From the NCBI RefSeq assembly GCF_018613935.1, contig NZ_JAGGPF010000012.1, positions 62,001-126,000 of the forward strand: DNA of 64,000 nt, read 5' to 3'. The DNA comes from Agromyces sp. ISL-38. GTDB lineage: Bacteria; Actinomycetota; Actinomycetes; Actinomycetales; Microbacteriaceae. A program made the position numbers and the translations under genes. The first letter of the stretch is position 1, and the number at the start of each line of letters is the position of its first letter. This document shows, piece after piece, positions 43,146-51,815 of the stretch. The notes beneath the pieces are model-generated. The model ran no database searches and was not told the origin of the DNA. It was given only the letters and a program-made list of their open reading frames with translations.

Positions 43146-44102
43146 ATGTACAAGGGTGCAGTAATCGCAGCGGTCGTCCCCGCCTACAAGGAAGAGGCGA
43201 TGATCGGAACGGTCATCGCGACGATGCCAGACTTCGTCGACCACATCGTGATCGTCGATGATTGCAGTCCCGACGCGACCAGCGAGGTCGTCCGCTCGAT
43301 CGACTCCAGTCGGGTGACACTGCTCCGGCACGAGGTGAACCAGGGCGTCGGCGGCTCCATCATCACCGGGCACCGTGCCGCGATCGAGCTGGGCGCCGAC
43401 GTGAACGTCGTGATGGCCGGTGACGCGCAGATGGATCCCGAGCACCTGCCGGGGCTGCTCGACAAGGTGACCGACGGAGGGTTCGGGTTCGCGAAGGCGA
43501 ACCGCTTCTTCGCTCCCGAGTCCTTCGAGGGCATGCCACGCCACCGTGTGTTCGGGAACATCGTCCTCTCGTTCATGACGAAGCTCGCGTCAGGCTATTG
43601 GCACCTGTTCGACCCGCAGAACGGATACACGGCGGTGCGGGCCGACGTGCTCCGCAACATCCCGCTCGACAGCGTGGCGAAGCGGTACTCGTTCGAGAAC
43701 GACCTGCTGATCCACCTCAACATCCAGCAGGTGTCGGCCGTCGACGTGCCGGTGCCCGCCGTGTACGGCGATGAGGTGTCGAGCATTCGGCTCGGCAAGG
43801 TGGTGCCCGAGCTCCTCGACCTGCTCTTCCGCGGCTTCTGGCGGCGCATCTGGTACCGCTACGTGCTCTGGTCGTTCTCCCCCATCGCGCTGTTGCTCTT
43901 CATGGGCCTGCTGCTGTTCGTTGCGGGCATCGGCATCGCGATCTGGGTTGCGTTCCAGGTGATCGGGTCAGTCGTCGCGACCGCGGCGACCGTGATGCTC
44001 GCAGCACTTCCGCTCATGATCGGATCGCAGATGCTGATCAGCGCCCTGCAGCTCGACATCCAGGCGAGCCCGTCGACGCCGAACCTCAGACCTTTCCGCT
44101 GA
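43146..44102 (+). CDS. GtrB-like polyprenyl-phosphate GT2 glycosyltransferase
   Basis: A 318-residue GT2 enzyme of the GtrB/DPM type. The order is VIAAVVPAYKEEAMIGTVI, IVIVDDCSPDATSEVV, VMAGDAQMDPEHLPGLL (metal-binding DAQ) and GNIVLSFMTKLASGYWHLFDPQNGY, with two C-terminal membrane helices (about 238-300). It would transfer a sugar from a nucleotide donor to polyprenyl phosphate. It follows the GtrA gene with no gap, and its 3' end overlaps the convergent DUF2142 gene by 17 bases. Confidence 0.9.
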   Translation: MYKGAVIAAVVPAYKEEAMIGTVIATMPDFVDHIVIVDDCSPDATSEVVRSIDSSRVTLLRHEVNQGVGGSIITGHRAAIELGADVNVVMAGDAQMDPEHLPGLLDKVTDGGFGFAKANRFFAPESFEGMPRHRVFGNIVLSFMTKLASGYWHLFDPQNGYTAVRADVLRNIPLDSVAKRYSFENDLLIHLNIQQVSAVDVPVPAVYGDEVSSIRLGKVVPELLDLLFRGFWRRIWYRYVLWSFSPIALLLFMGLLLFVAGIGIAIWVAFQVIGSVVATAATVMLAALPLMIGSQMLISALQLDIQASPSTPNLRPFR

Positions 44103-45654
44103 CGACCTCGCGGTCGGCGTGGTCGGAGACCGCGTCGGCCGCATCGTCGGGGGCCGACGCGGCATCGTCGTCGCGGCGTGCCCGCAGTGTCATGAAGAGC
44201 AGCGCCGCCGAGGCGCCGACGAGGAGCGGCCACACGTAGACGCCGAGCGGCGGCGACCACTGGGGCTCCTCGAAGTAGCTGAGCCAGTCGACATCCGTTC
44301 CGACGGCGTACCGCTTCGTCGCGTGCAACAGCGTGAACGCCTGTGCGAAGGCGACGAGCGAGAGCAGCGTCACGTCGATGCGACGGAGCGCGCGTCGCGG
44401 AACGACGCCGCCGAACACGTTCGACTCCGATGCCAGGACTCCGGCGACGATCAGCACACCGACGTATCCGACGAGCGCATAGCGGCCCTGCCAGATGTAG
44501 CCGGAAGTCTCGACGGATGCCGCCTGCACGATCGGGGGCACGAGGATGAACGAGACGAGTGCGAACGCAAGCGCAGCCAGCGCGCGACCCCGGATGATGC
44601 CGATGGCGGCGATCAACACGGCGAGTGCCAGGAAGGACCAGGTCACATATGCGATCGGCGCCGCTGGGGTGTCGAGCCAGCCGAAGACACCGATGTATCC
44701 GGGATCGAGGGTGCGGGCGAACAGCATCTCGATGAACGCCTCGTCGGGGGTCACCTCGTCGGCACCCGGGAAGACGCCCATGCTGCCGAGGGTGTTGGTG
44801 CGGAGGATCCAGGCACCTGCCGCGAGCACGCCACCGACCAGCGCTGCCACCGTGAGCCAGACGGAGGGCAGCCGGAGCAGGTGTGCGAGCCGACCTGGGC
44901 GAGCCGCGATGATCGCCGCGAGCCCGAACAGGCCGAGCCAGAGCGGGGAGAGACCGCGGCACTGGGCGAGGATCACCCCACTCACGGCGGTGATCAGCAA
45001 CCATGGCCACTTCGCCGCGAGATCGCCACGTACGAGATGGAGGAGCGATGCCAGGAGCGCAGCGCCCGTGGCGATCTCGAGCCCATTCGGGTTGACGGCA
45101 CTGTTGAGGAACAGCACCATCGGGGTGATCGCCGCGGCGATGGCGGCGACGAGTATCCGGGAGGAACCGAACTTCAGCATCGCGACGATTGCGAAGGCGA
45201 GGAAGAGGGATGTCACGAGCGCATTCATCAGGCGCATCGCCATCACCGCCGCCGAGGCGTCGTCGAGGAGCAGCGACGGCCATCCGACGATCGCGTAGAA
45301 CGTGGGGTTGTAGAGACCGGCGGTGGTCTTGGCCGACACGTCGTACCAGTCGTCGTTCACGTACGAGAGGCAGTTCGCCTCCTTCGTTCCGTCGAAGGCG
45401 TAGCACGGCCAGCGCGCAGAGCTGGCGAGCCCCTTCGGAACGGTGACCGCGCGAACGGCCGGCTGATCGGTCGCCTCTCCGAGGACGTCACCCCGGGCAA
45501 CCGCTGCAGCCTTGATGATGTGCGCCGGCTCATCCGGACTTCCACCGAGCGGCGTCGCGATCGCCCAGGAAGCGCCTGCGATGAAGAGCAGGAGCCAGAT
45601 CAGGGCGAATCGAATCGCCGACCGTTCAGCGATCGCCTTCAACGTCCGTTTCAC
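44086..45654 (-). CDS. DUF2142 family membrane protein (GT-C-like), copy A
   Basis: A 522-residue polytopic protein with the DUF2142 pattern: a membrane start FALIWLLLFIAGASWAIATP, the loop motif SPDEPAHIIKA, NPNGLEIATGAALLAS, TSGYIWQGRYALVGYVG and a C-terminal hydrophilic tail. It is close to copy B at 47962 along its whole length, sharing LSPLWLGL and ATKRYAVGTD. The start GTG at 45654 has GGAGG 9 bases upstream and aligns with the start of copy B. It may be the GT-C partner of the convergent GtrA-GtrB pair. Confidence 0.85.
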   Translation of the reverse strand: MKRTLKAIAERSAIRFALIWLLLFIAGASWAIATPLGGSPDEPAHIIKAAAVARGDVLGEATDQPAVRAVTVPKGLASSARWPCYAFDGTKEANCLSYVNDDWYDVSAKTTAGLYNPTFYAIVGWPSLLLDDASAAVMAMRLMNALVTSLFLAFAIVAMLKFGSSRILVAAIAAAITPMVLFLNSAVNPNGLEIATGAALLASLLHLVRGDLAAKWPWLLITAVSGVILAQCRGLSPLWLGLFGLAAIIAARPGRLAHLLRLPSVWLTVAALVGGVLAAGAWILRTNTLGSMGVFPGADEVTPDEAFIEMLFARTLDPGYIGVFGWLDTPAAPIAYVTWSFLALAVLIAAIGIIRGRALAALAFALVSFILVPPIVQAASVETSGYIWQGRYALVGYVGVLIVAGVLASESNVFGGVVPRRALRRIDVTLLSLVAFAQAFTLLHATKRYAVGTDVDWLSYFEEPQWSPPLGVYVWPLLVGASAALLFMTLRARRDDDAASAPDDAADAVSDHADREVVSGKV

Positions 45655-45728
45655 CGGGGCAGCCTCCGCCTTCTGGGCGCCGTCCGGAGCGCCTCAAGCA
45701 TTGTACGGTCCGGGCACAGTGATGCGAC

Positions 45729-47837
45729 TCACGGAACGACGATGTCTGCGCAGCGGAACTGGACGTGCCCCCCGGGCCCCGTGTTGATTCCGTACACGCA
45801 GACCCGGTGTGCGCCGGTGGACGCCGGAATGACGGCCTCGAACCCGTGATACGGCCCGTTCGCCGGGTAGGCGCGTGCCACATCGGGTCGTTCGAGGTCG
45901 GCGCGCAGGGCGGTGCCGACGGTGTCGACATACACGTGAACCTGGATCGGCTGGTCGGTATCGGGATCGAGTGCCCATCCGCCGACCGCGACTCCACCGG
46001 CGACCGGTTCCAGCACCTCCACGTTCCCGATCGGGACGCGTCCGAGATCGGGAGCCGGAGGTGCAGCCGGAATGACGAGTGTGGTGCAGGAGAGCAGCGT
46101 GTGCCCGCCGGCTCCCGTGTTGATCGCATAGAGGCACACCCGGCGCTGTCCGGGCTCCGCCTTGATCGTCGTCGCGAAGCCGTGAGCGCTGCCGTTGCGC
46201 GGATAGATGCGGGCGACATCCGCCCGTTCCTTGTCGGCCGCGAAGGCGACGCCCACCGAGTCGACGTACGCGTGGACCTGGATCGACGCGGTCGTGTCGG
46301 GATCGAGCGCCCACCCGGACAGCTCGACGGAACCCACACCGGCACGCACGAGCTCGACATTGCCGATCGGTGCGCGGCCCAGATCGGGGAAGGGTGGATT
46401 CCCGACCACGACGTCACGACACGCGAACAGGGCGTGACCGCCCGGCCCCGAGTTGATGCCGTAGACGCAGACGCGGTATTCGCCGGGCGACGTGGGGAGG
46501 CTGGCGGCGTATCCGTGGTTCGGTCCGTACGCCGCGTACTTGGACGGAATCGTCGCGGCCTTGGAGGCGGTGATCGCGGTGCCGACCGATCCCACGTAGA
46601 CGTGCACGGGGATCGCGCCGGTGATGTCAGGATCGAGTGCCCATCCGCTGACCTCCACGGTCGTCGCCGTCGTGGTGATCGAGGGTTCACTGCCGACGGG
46701 AGGCCCGCTGAGCGGCTCGGTGTCGACGCAGCTGAGGAGCACCGGTGCGCCGGGTCCCACATTCATCGCGTAGACGCACACGCGGCGCTGGTCCGCGCCC
46801 TGTGCCGGCACGTTGACGTCGAAGCCGTGTTGGCTGCCGAGGCCCGGATACGCCGCACCGACGTCGTTGCGCGTGAGCTCTGCGCCGTAGGCCGTGCCGA
46901 CCGTGCCGACGTACACGTGAATCGAGATGGGTGCCGACGAATCGGGATCGAGCGCCCAGCCGACCACACGGAACGATCCCGGCTGCGTCGCGATGAGCTC
47001 GACGTTCCCGATCGGGTTCACGTTCGCGCCGGTCGGATCGCCGAACCAATCGTGGAACGTCACCCAGAAGTTCCGGTTGCCGTAGGCGGAGCATCCGTCG
47101 CCGATGCCGCGCAGGTTCGCGAGTGCGGCGGCGTTCGGCTGGTACGGCGTGTAGTTGTAGAGGTTCGCCGTCGCCTGGTTCCGGATGTTGACCGCGGACG
47201 AACCGCACGCGGCGTTCGGGTTGTAGGCGATGTTCACGACGCCGATGCGATAGGCGCGTTGCGGATAGTTGGTGTATTGCCGGAGCTGCCAGGCCGCGTT
47301 GTAGACCTGGTTGTAGAAGCCGTAGTACTTCGTGTCGCACGCCGCCGTGTCGGGGCATCCGTATCCCATCGCGACCCGATACTGCCGTTCCGTCGGTGAC
47401 GTCGCGGTGACGAGTCCCTGCTCCTTCTGGAGCATCACGATCAGGACCTGAGGGTTGATGCCGCAGGCGCGGGCCGCCTTCACGATGATCCGCGCAGCGG
47501 ACTCGTTCGCCTCTCCGATGTAGCTCGAACAGTGGCCCGGTTCCACGGCGGCGCGAGTATACGTCGTGGCGCGATAGTCGCGCAGGCACGGCTGACCGTT
47601 CGCACCGACGCACGACGGCACCCGTGACACCAGGAACGACTGGACCTGCGCCTCGGTCATGGCGTCGGACTTGAAGAACATCTCGTCCGAGATGATGTAG
47701 CCGGCGTTGAAGTCGCTGCCGGTGATCGCCTGCGCCTCTCCTGCCGGCGCGATCGGGGTGAACGGCGCGAGCAGCGATCCCACGAGCGCAGCGGTGAGCA
47801 CCGCCACCACCCGGAAACGTCGATGTTTCTTCAGCAT
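45729..47837 (-). CDS. Secreted lytic-transglycosylase-like protein with four ~105-residue repeats
   Basis: A 702-residue exported protein. A signal peptide (about 1-37, cleavage after AQA) precedes a domain (about 40-265) with six or more cysteines and the motif VLIVMLQKEQGLVT, whose Glu139 sits where lysozyme-like transglycosylases carry their catalytic Glu. YRVAMGYGCPDTAACDTKYY and NFWVTFHDWFG follow. Four repeats then cover about 277-372, 385-478, 491-587 and 602-702. Each reads GWALDPD, HVYV..VGTA, Y...HGF and CVYGINTGPGGH. The repeats are probably beta-rich wall- or glycan-binding modules. Signal peptide, repeats and surroundings suggest a surface glycan remodelling enzyme. Confidence 0.78.
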   Translation of the reverse strand: MLKKHRRFRVVAVLTAALVGSLLAPFTPIAPAGEAQAITGSDFNAGYIISDEMFFKSDAMTEAQVQSFLVSRVPSCVGANGQPCLRDYRATTYTRAAVEPGHCSSYIGEANESAARIIVKAARACGINPQVLIVMLQKEQGLVTATSPTERQYRVAMGYGCPDTAACDTKYYGFYNQVYNAAWQLRQYTNYPQRAYRIGVVNIAYNPNAACGSSAVNIRNQATANLYNYTPYQPNAAALANLRGIGDGCSAYGNRNFWVTFHDWFGDPTGANVNPIGNVELIATQPGSFRVVGWALDPDSSAPISIHVYVGTVGTAYGAELTRNDVGAAYPGLGSQHGFDVNVPAQGADQRRVCVYAMNVGPGAPVLLSCVDTEPLSGPPVGSEPSITTTATTVEVSGWALDPDITGAIPVHVYVGSVGTAITASKAATIPSKYAAYGPNHGYAASLPTSPGEYRVCVYGINSGPGGHALFACRDVVVGNPPFPDLGRAPIGNVELVRAGVGSVELSGWALDPDTTASIQVHAYVDSVGVAFAADKERADVARIYPRNGSAHGFATTIKAEPGQRRVCLYAINTGAGGHTLLSCTTLVIPAAPPAPDLGRVPIGNVEVLEPVAGGVAVGGWALDPDTDQPIQVHVYVDTVGTALRADLERPDVARAYPANGPYHGFEAVIPASTGAHRVCVYGINTGPGGHVQFRCADIVVP

Positions 47838-47883
47838 GCCGCGAGCCCCCCGACAACCTCGTGCGCGGTCAGGAACCGCGCAT

Positions 47884-47946
47884 CGTCGTCAATCTACGGG
47901 ACTCGGGCAATTCGCGGGCTCGCGACATGCGATCTGCTGCGGATCT
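47884..47946. promoter_or_regulatory. 63-base duplicated control element, copy 1
   Basis: Matches the element at 49618-49680 at 51 of 63 positions without gaps. It contains the near-palindrome GATCTGC-T-GCGGATC (47931-47945). It lies about 50-110 bases upstream of the leftward secreted-protein start, so it is a candidate promoter/operator for that gene. Confidence 0.6.
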
Positions 47947-47961
47947 GATCGCGCTCGCCGC

Positions 47962-49512
47962 TCACGCCGTTCTGGTGACGGGTTCCCGGTCTGCATGTTC
48001 GGCCATCGGCTCGTCGTCGTGCGGCTCGCGGGGCCTCAGCGTGATGAACAGTCCGACGAACGCCGCGGCGACGAGGGTCGGCCACACGTAGGCACCCAGC
48101 GGCGGCAGCCATCGGGGTTCGGTGAAGAACGCGGACCAGCTGTCATCCGTTCCGACGGCATACCGCTTGGTGGCCTGCAGCAACGAGAACGCCTGTGCGA
48201 ACGACACGATCGACACGACCGCGACGTCGATTCGACGCAGGGCGCGCATCGGGACACCGGTGCGAGGCGACGACGCCCCCCACTCCACCGCGGCGACGCC
48301 GGCCACGATCATCACGCCGACATACGCCACCAACGCGTAGCGGCCCTGCCAGATGTACCCGGAGGTCTCGATCGAGGCGGCCTGCACGATCGGTGGCACG
48401 AAGAAGAACACGAGCAGCGCGAAGGCCAACGCCGCGAGCAGGCGTCCCCTCGCGAATCCGATGGCCACCAGCACGAGGAGGCAGGCGAGGAATGACCACG
48501 TCACGTAGGCGATCGCCGGCGCGGGCGCGTCGAGCCAGCCGAAGAGACCGATATACCCCGGATCGAGTGCCACCTCGAAGAGCATCTGGATGAATGCCTC
48601 AGGGGGCTCGACCTCACCTGCACCGGGGAACACCCCCATGCTGCCGAGCGTGCCGGTACGGAGGATCCACGCACCGGCAGCCAGCATGCCGCCGAGCAGT
48701 GCCGCGATCGTGATCCAGACACCCGGGCTCCTGAGCAGGCGGCCGAGGCGTTCAGGGCGTGCCGCGATGATCGCCGTCAGCCCCAACAGCCCGAGCCACA
48801 GCGGGGAGAGCCCCCGCGACTGCGCGAGGAGGATCCCGCTGACCGCGATGACCACAAGCCATCGCCATCTCGCTTCGGGATCGCGTCGCACGAGGTACAG
48901 CAGCGAGGCGAGCAATGCGGCGCCCGCCGCGATCTCCAGGCCGTTGGGGTTCACCGACGCATTGAGGAAGATCACCATCGGCGTCACCGCGGCGGCGATG
49001 GTCGCGACGATGATCCGGGACCGGCCGAACTTCAGCAGCGCCGCGACGGCGATGGCGAGGAAGAGGGAGGTCAGCAGCGCATTGACGAGCCGCATGCCCA
49101 TGGCCACGGCGGAGGTGTCCTGGAGGACGAGGGAGGGCCAACCGACGAGCGCATAGTACGTCGGGTTGTAGAGGCCCGCCGAGGTGGTCGCCGGGGCATC
49201 GGACCAGTCGTCGCTGACCGGAGGCATACACGTGGCCTCCACCGTGCCGTCGCGGCGGTAGCAGGTCCAGCCGAGCGAGTCGGCGATTCCCCTCGGCACG
49301 ATGACCTCGCGCACGGCAGGGGCATCGGTCGGCTCGCCGAGCAGCTCACCGCGCACCACGGCGGCCGCCTTGATGATGTGCGCCGGCTCGTCGGGGCTGG
49401 CACCGAGTGGCGTGGCGATCGCCCACGACGCGCCGGCGATGAACAGGAGCAGCCAGGTCAACAGGAATCGAACTGCCGGCCGCTCGCCGAAGACCCCACT
49501 CAATCGCCGCAC
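47962..49512 (-). CDS. DUF2142 family membrane protein (GT-C-like), copy B
   Basis: A 516-residue paralogue of the gene at 44086, with the same order of motifs: IAGASWAIATP, SPDEPAHIIKA, SVNPNGLEIAAGAAL, LSPLWLGL, TSGYIWQGRYALVAYVG and ATKRYAVGTD. The GTG at 49512 is used as start because it aligns with copy A's start and has GGAGG 8 bases upstream; an ATG 45 bases further up keeps the frame open but lacks that support. Probably a polyprenyl-phosphate-dependent glycosyltransferase acting outside the membrane. Confidence 0.84.
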   Translation of the reverse strand: MRRLSGVFGERPAVRFLLTWLLLFIAGASWAIATPLGASPDEPAHIIKAAAVVRGELLGEPTDAPAVREVIVPRGIADSLGWTCYRRDGTVEATCMPPVSDDWSDAPATTSAGLYNPTYYALVGWPSLVLQDTSAVAMGMRLVNALLTSLFLAIAVAALLKFGRSRIIVATIAAAVTPMVIFLNASVNPNGLEIAAGAALLASLLYLVRRDPEARWRWLVVIAVSGILLAQSRGLSPLWLGLLGLTAIIAARPERLGRLLRSPGVWITIAALLGGMLAAGAWILRTGTLGSMGVFPGAGEVEPPEAFIQMLFEVALDPGYIGLFGWLDAPAPAIAYVTWSFLACLLVLVAIGFARGRLLAALAFALLVFFFVPPIVQAASIETSGYIWQGRYALVAYVGVMIVAGVAAVEWGASSPRTGVPMRALRRIDVAVVSIVSFAQAFSLLQATKRYAVGTDDSWSAFFTEPRWLPPLGAYVWPTLVAAAFVGLFITLRPREPHDDEPMAEHADREPVTRTA

Positions 49513-49617
49513 CGGCGCCGCCTCCGCATCCCGGCGCCACCGAAGCGCCTCGGGCATCCTACGCCGGACCAGGGCCGACGGCGTCCCCGAGAGGCTGTGC
49601 GGTGCGGCGAATCACCG

Positions 49618-49680
49618 CGTCGCGAATCTGCAGGAATCGAGCATTTCGTGCGCTTGCGACATGAGATCTGCAGCGGATCT
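49618..49680. promoter_or_regulatory. 63-base duplicated control element, copy 2
   Basis: Second copy of the element at 47884, with near-palindrome GATCTGC-A-GCGGATC (49665-49679). It lies between the divergent copy B DUF2142 gene and the glycosyltransferase at 49726. TACGCT (49686) after it could be the -10 box of the rightward gene. Confidence 0.6.
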
Positions 49681-49725
49681 TGGGATACGCTTGCACGGAT
49701 ATTCCGCCCGAGGAGAACCGATATT

Positions 49726-50889
49726 GTGCGAATTCTGATGACCCTCATGGTCCGCGATGAAGCGGACATCGTGGGGGCGATGCTCACGCATCATCGGGAA
49801 CAGGGCATCGATCACGTCATCGTCACCGACAACGCCTCGGTCGACGGAACGTTCGACGTCCTCCGCTCATTCGAGCGCGACGGGTTCGTCACGATCTGGC
49901 ACGACCCCGTGCATCGCAAGCAGCAGGGCGAGTCCGTCACGCGGATGGCGCGGCACGCGTTCACCGATCTCGGGGCCGATTGGGTCATCAACGCCGACGC
50001 CGACGAGTTCTGGGTTCCATACGGTACCGCCGACAGCGTCAGGAACGCGCTCGAACGTGTGCCCGGTGACGTGCCGGTGTTCCGCGTCCCCGTCGTCAAC
50101 CTGACCGGCGCCCCCGCTCGCGATGGCAGCGGCCTGCGCCGTCTCACCCTGCGAGACGAACGCACCCCCGAGACCCTCCGTGAATCGGGCATCCCATTCC
50201 ACCCCACGCCGAACGCGGTCCACCGGGGCAATGCCCAGGTCGTGGTGGCGCAGGGCAATCATCGGGCCGAAGCGCCCGGGTGGCCCGAAGCGGAGTTCCG
50301 AGACGGCATCGAGGTGCTGCACCTCCCCTGGCGCTCCTGGCGGCAGTACTCGTACAAGGTCCGTGTCTCCGGTGAGGCATACCTCGCCAACCCCACGCTC
50401 GCACCGAGCCCTCGGCATCACGGCATGCTCGACTTCCGACGACTCGAGGAGGGATGGCTCGAGGCGGCCTACGTCGCGAAGCATCCGAGCGCGCAGGAAA
50501 TGGAGCAGGGTCTCTCAGACGGATCCTTCGTTCGCGACGAGCGCCTCGTCGCGCTCGACCGCGACGGCGTCCCGGGACTCGTTCCCGATGTCGCATACGA
50601 CGACGACGCCCTCGAATCGCTGAAGGCGACCGGAACGCAGTTGCGCGTCGTCGAGCTACGGGGCGAGGACGAGGCGGATCGGATCCGTTCCTTCCACGAC
50701 CTGGCGGTGGACCAGCGCGACGAGGCACGCCGCAACGTCGAGAAGCTCACCGAGACCCTCGATGATCTGCGGAGGCGCGGGTTGGTGCGAGCAGCCTGGC
50801 GAGTCGACGAGCGCGCTCGCGTGCTCTTGTACCCCTTCATCCGGCGCTTTCGCAGGGGCCGGGCAATCCCCAGCGAACCATCCGAGTAG
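49726..50889 (+). CDS. GT2-like glycosyltransferase (Glyco_tranf_2_4 type)
   Basis: A 387-residue protein of the GT2 subfamily with start RILMTLMVRDEADIVGAMLTHH, VIVTDNASVDGTFDVL, ADWVINADADEFW (DXD-like DAD) and a long C-terminal region ending in a coiled-coil stretch (around 335-370) and a basic tail. This subgroup often acts on surface polysaccharides in actinobacteria. GAGGAG lies about 10 bases before GTG 49726; ATG 49738 is an alternative start. It is followed 11 bases later by the Wzm permease gene. Confidence 0.85.
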   Translation: MRILMTLMVRDEADIVGAMLTHHREQGIDHVIVTDNASVDGTFDVLRSFERDGFVTIWHDPVHRKQQGESVTRMARHAFTDLGADWVINADADEFWVPYGTADSVRNALERVPGDVPVFRVPVVNLTGAPARDGSGLRRLTLRDERTPETLRESGIPFHPTPNAVHRGNAQVVVAQGNHRAEAPGWPEAEFRDGIEVLHLPWRSWRQYSYKVRVSGEAYLANPTLAPSPRHHGMLDFRRLEEGWLEAAYVAKHPSAQEMEQGLSDGSFVRDERLVALDRDGVPGLVPDVAYDDDALESLKATGTQLRVVELRGEDEADRIRSFHDLAVDQRDEARRNVEKLTETLDDLRRRGLVRAAWRVDERARVLLYPFIRRFRRGRAIPSEPSE

Positions 50890-50892
50890 ACT
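50887..50892 (+). promoter_or_regulatory. Possible internal -10 box for the ABC exporter genes
   Basis: TAGACT, overlapping the stop codon of the glycosyltransferase and 8 bases before the ATG at 50901. It could give a separate leaderless message for the exporter operon. Confidence 0.4.
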
Positions 50893-50900
50893 GATCGCCT

Positions 50901-51815
50901 ATGTCTTCGCCTCATTCCGCCCCCGACATCCGAGCCGCGCGGTTCTCGAGGCTCGACGCCCTTCCACTCGACTCGACCGCACGGTCGAGGGGATACCGCG
51001 GTTGGTCCGCGCTCAAGGAGATCTTCGGTCGGCGCGAGATGCTCGACCTGCTGATCCGGCGTGACCTCAAGGCGCGGTACAAGGACTCGTCACTGGGTTT
51101 CATGTGGTCGCTCGTGCGCCCGCTCACCCAGTTGGCGATCTACTACGTCGTCCTCGGGCACTTCCTCGGGGCGGCCCGCGGTATCCCCGACTTCGCGATC
51201 TATGTCTTCACCGGTCTCACGGCGTACACGCTGTTCAGCGAGATCGTGCTCGGCGGCGCGGGATCGATCGTGAACAACAGCGGCCTGGTGAAGAAGATCT
51301 ACCTGCCACGCGAGATCTTCCCGCTCGCTTCCGTCGGCGCCTCGCTGTTCAACTTCGGCGTCCAGCTCGCCATCCTCCTCTTGGCCACCCTCGGATTCCG
51401 GGTGTTCCCCTGGCACGCCGAGATCCTGTACCTCCTCCCGGGGCTGGCGTTGATCCTCGTCTACGGCGCAGCCCTCGCCCTCCTCCTGTCGGCGGCGAAC
51501 GTCTTCCTGCGCGACATCCAGTACCTCATCGAGGTGATCGTGATGCTGCTCATGTGGGCATCGCCGATCGTCTACAGCTGGGAGATGGTGAAGCGCGCCG
51601 TTCCTGAGTGGGTCCTCGAGATCTACACCAACAATCCGGTGACGCTCGCCGTCATGGGATTCCAGAAGGCGTTCTGGGTCAACGGACCCGAGGCCTCCTA
51701 TCCGCCTGACCTCCTGCTCCGCATGGGGATCGCACTGCTCGCGGGAATCCTCGCCATCATCGGCGCGCACGTCGTCTTCAACCGCCTGCAGGGCGACTTC
51801 GCCCAAGCCCTGTGA
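50901..51815 (+). CDS. Polysaccharide ABC transporter permease (Wzm/TagG type)
   Basis: A 304-residue ABC-2 type permease with an N-terminal amphipathic segment, RRDLKARYKDSSLGFMWSLVRPL as the coupling region, and six membrane helices. Features typical of Wzm/TagG are GLTAYTLFSEIVLGG, NSGLVKKIYLPREIFPLAS and the last helix before VFNRLQGDFAQAL. With the Wzt-like ATPase at 52797 it exports a finished polyprenyl-linked polysaccharide. A GT2 gene is inserted between permease and ATPase, overlapping by GTGA. Confidence 0.93.
   Translation: MSSPHSAPDIRAARFSRLDALPLDSTARSRGYRGWSALKEIFGRREMLDLLIRRDLKARYKDSSLGFMWSLVRPLTQLAIYYVVLGHFLGAARGIPDFAIYVFTGLTAYTLFSEIVLGGAGSIVNNSGLVKKIYLPREIFPLASVGASLFNFGVQLAILLLATLGFRVFPWHAEILYLLPGLALILVYGAALALLLSAANVFLRDIQYLIEVIVMLLMWASPIVYSWEMVKRAVPEWVLEIYTNNPVTLAVMGFQKAFWVNGPEASYPPDLLLRMGIALLAGILAIIGAHVVFNRLQGDFAQAL

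Noticed and set aside
49513..49557. N-terminal extension of DUF2142 copy B starting at ATG 49557
   Set aside because: The homologous copy A starts at a GTG aligned with 49512, and GGAGG is placed correctly for that GTG in both copies.
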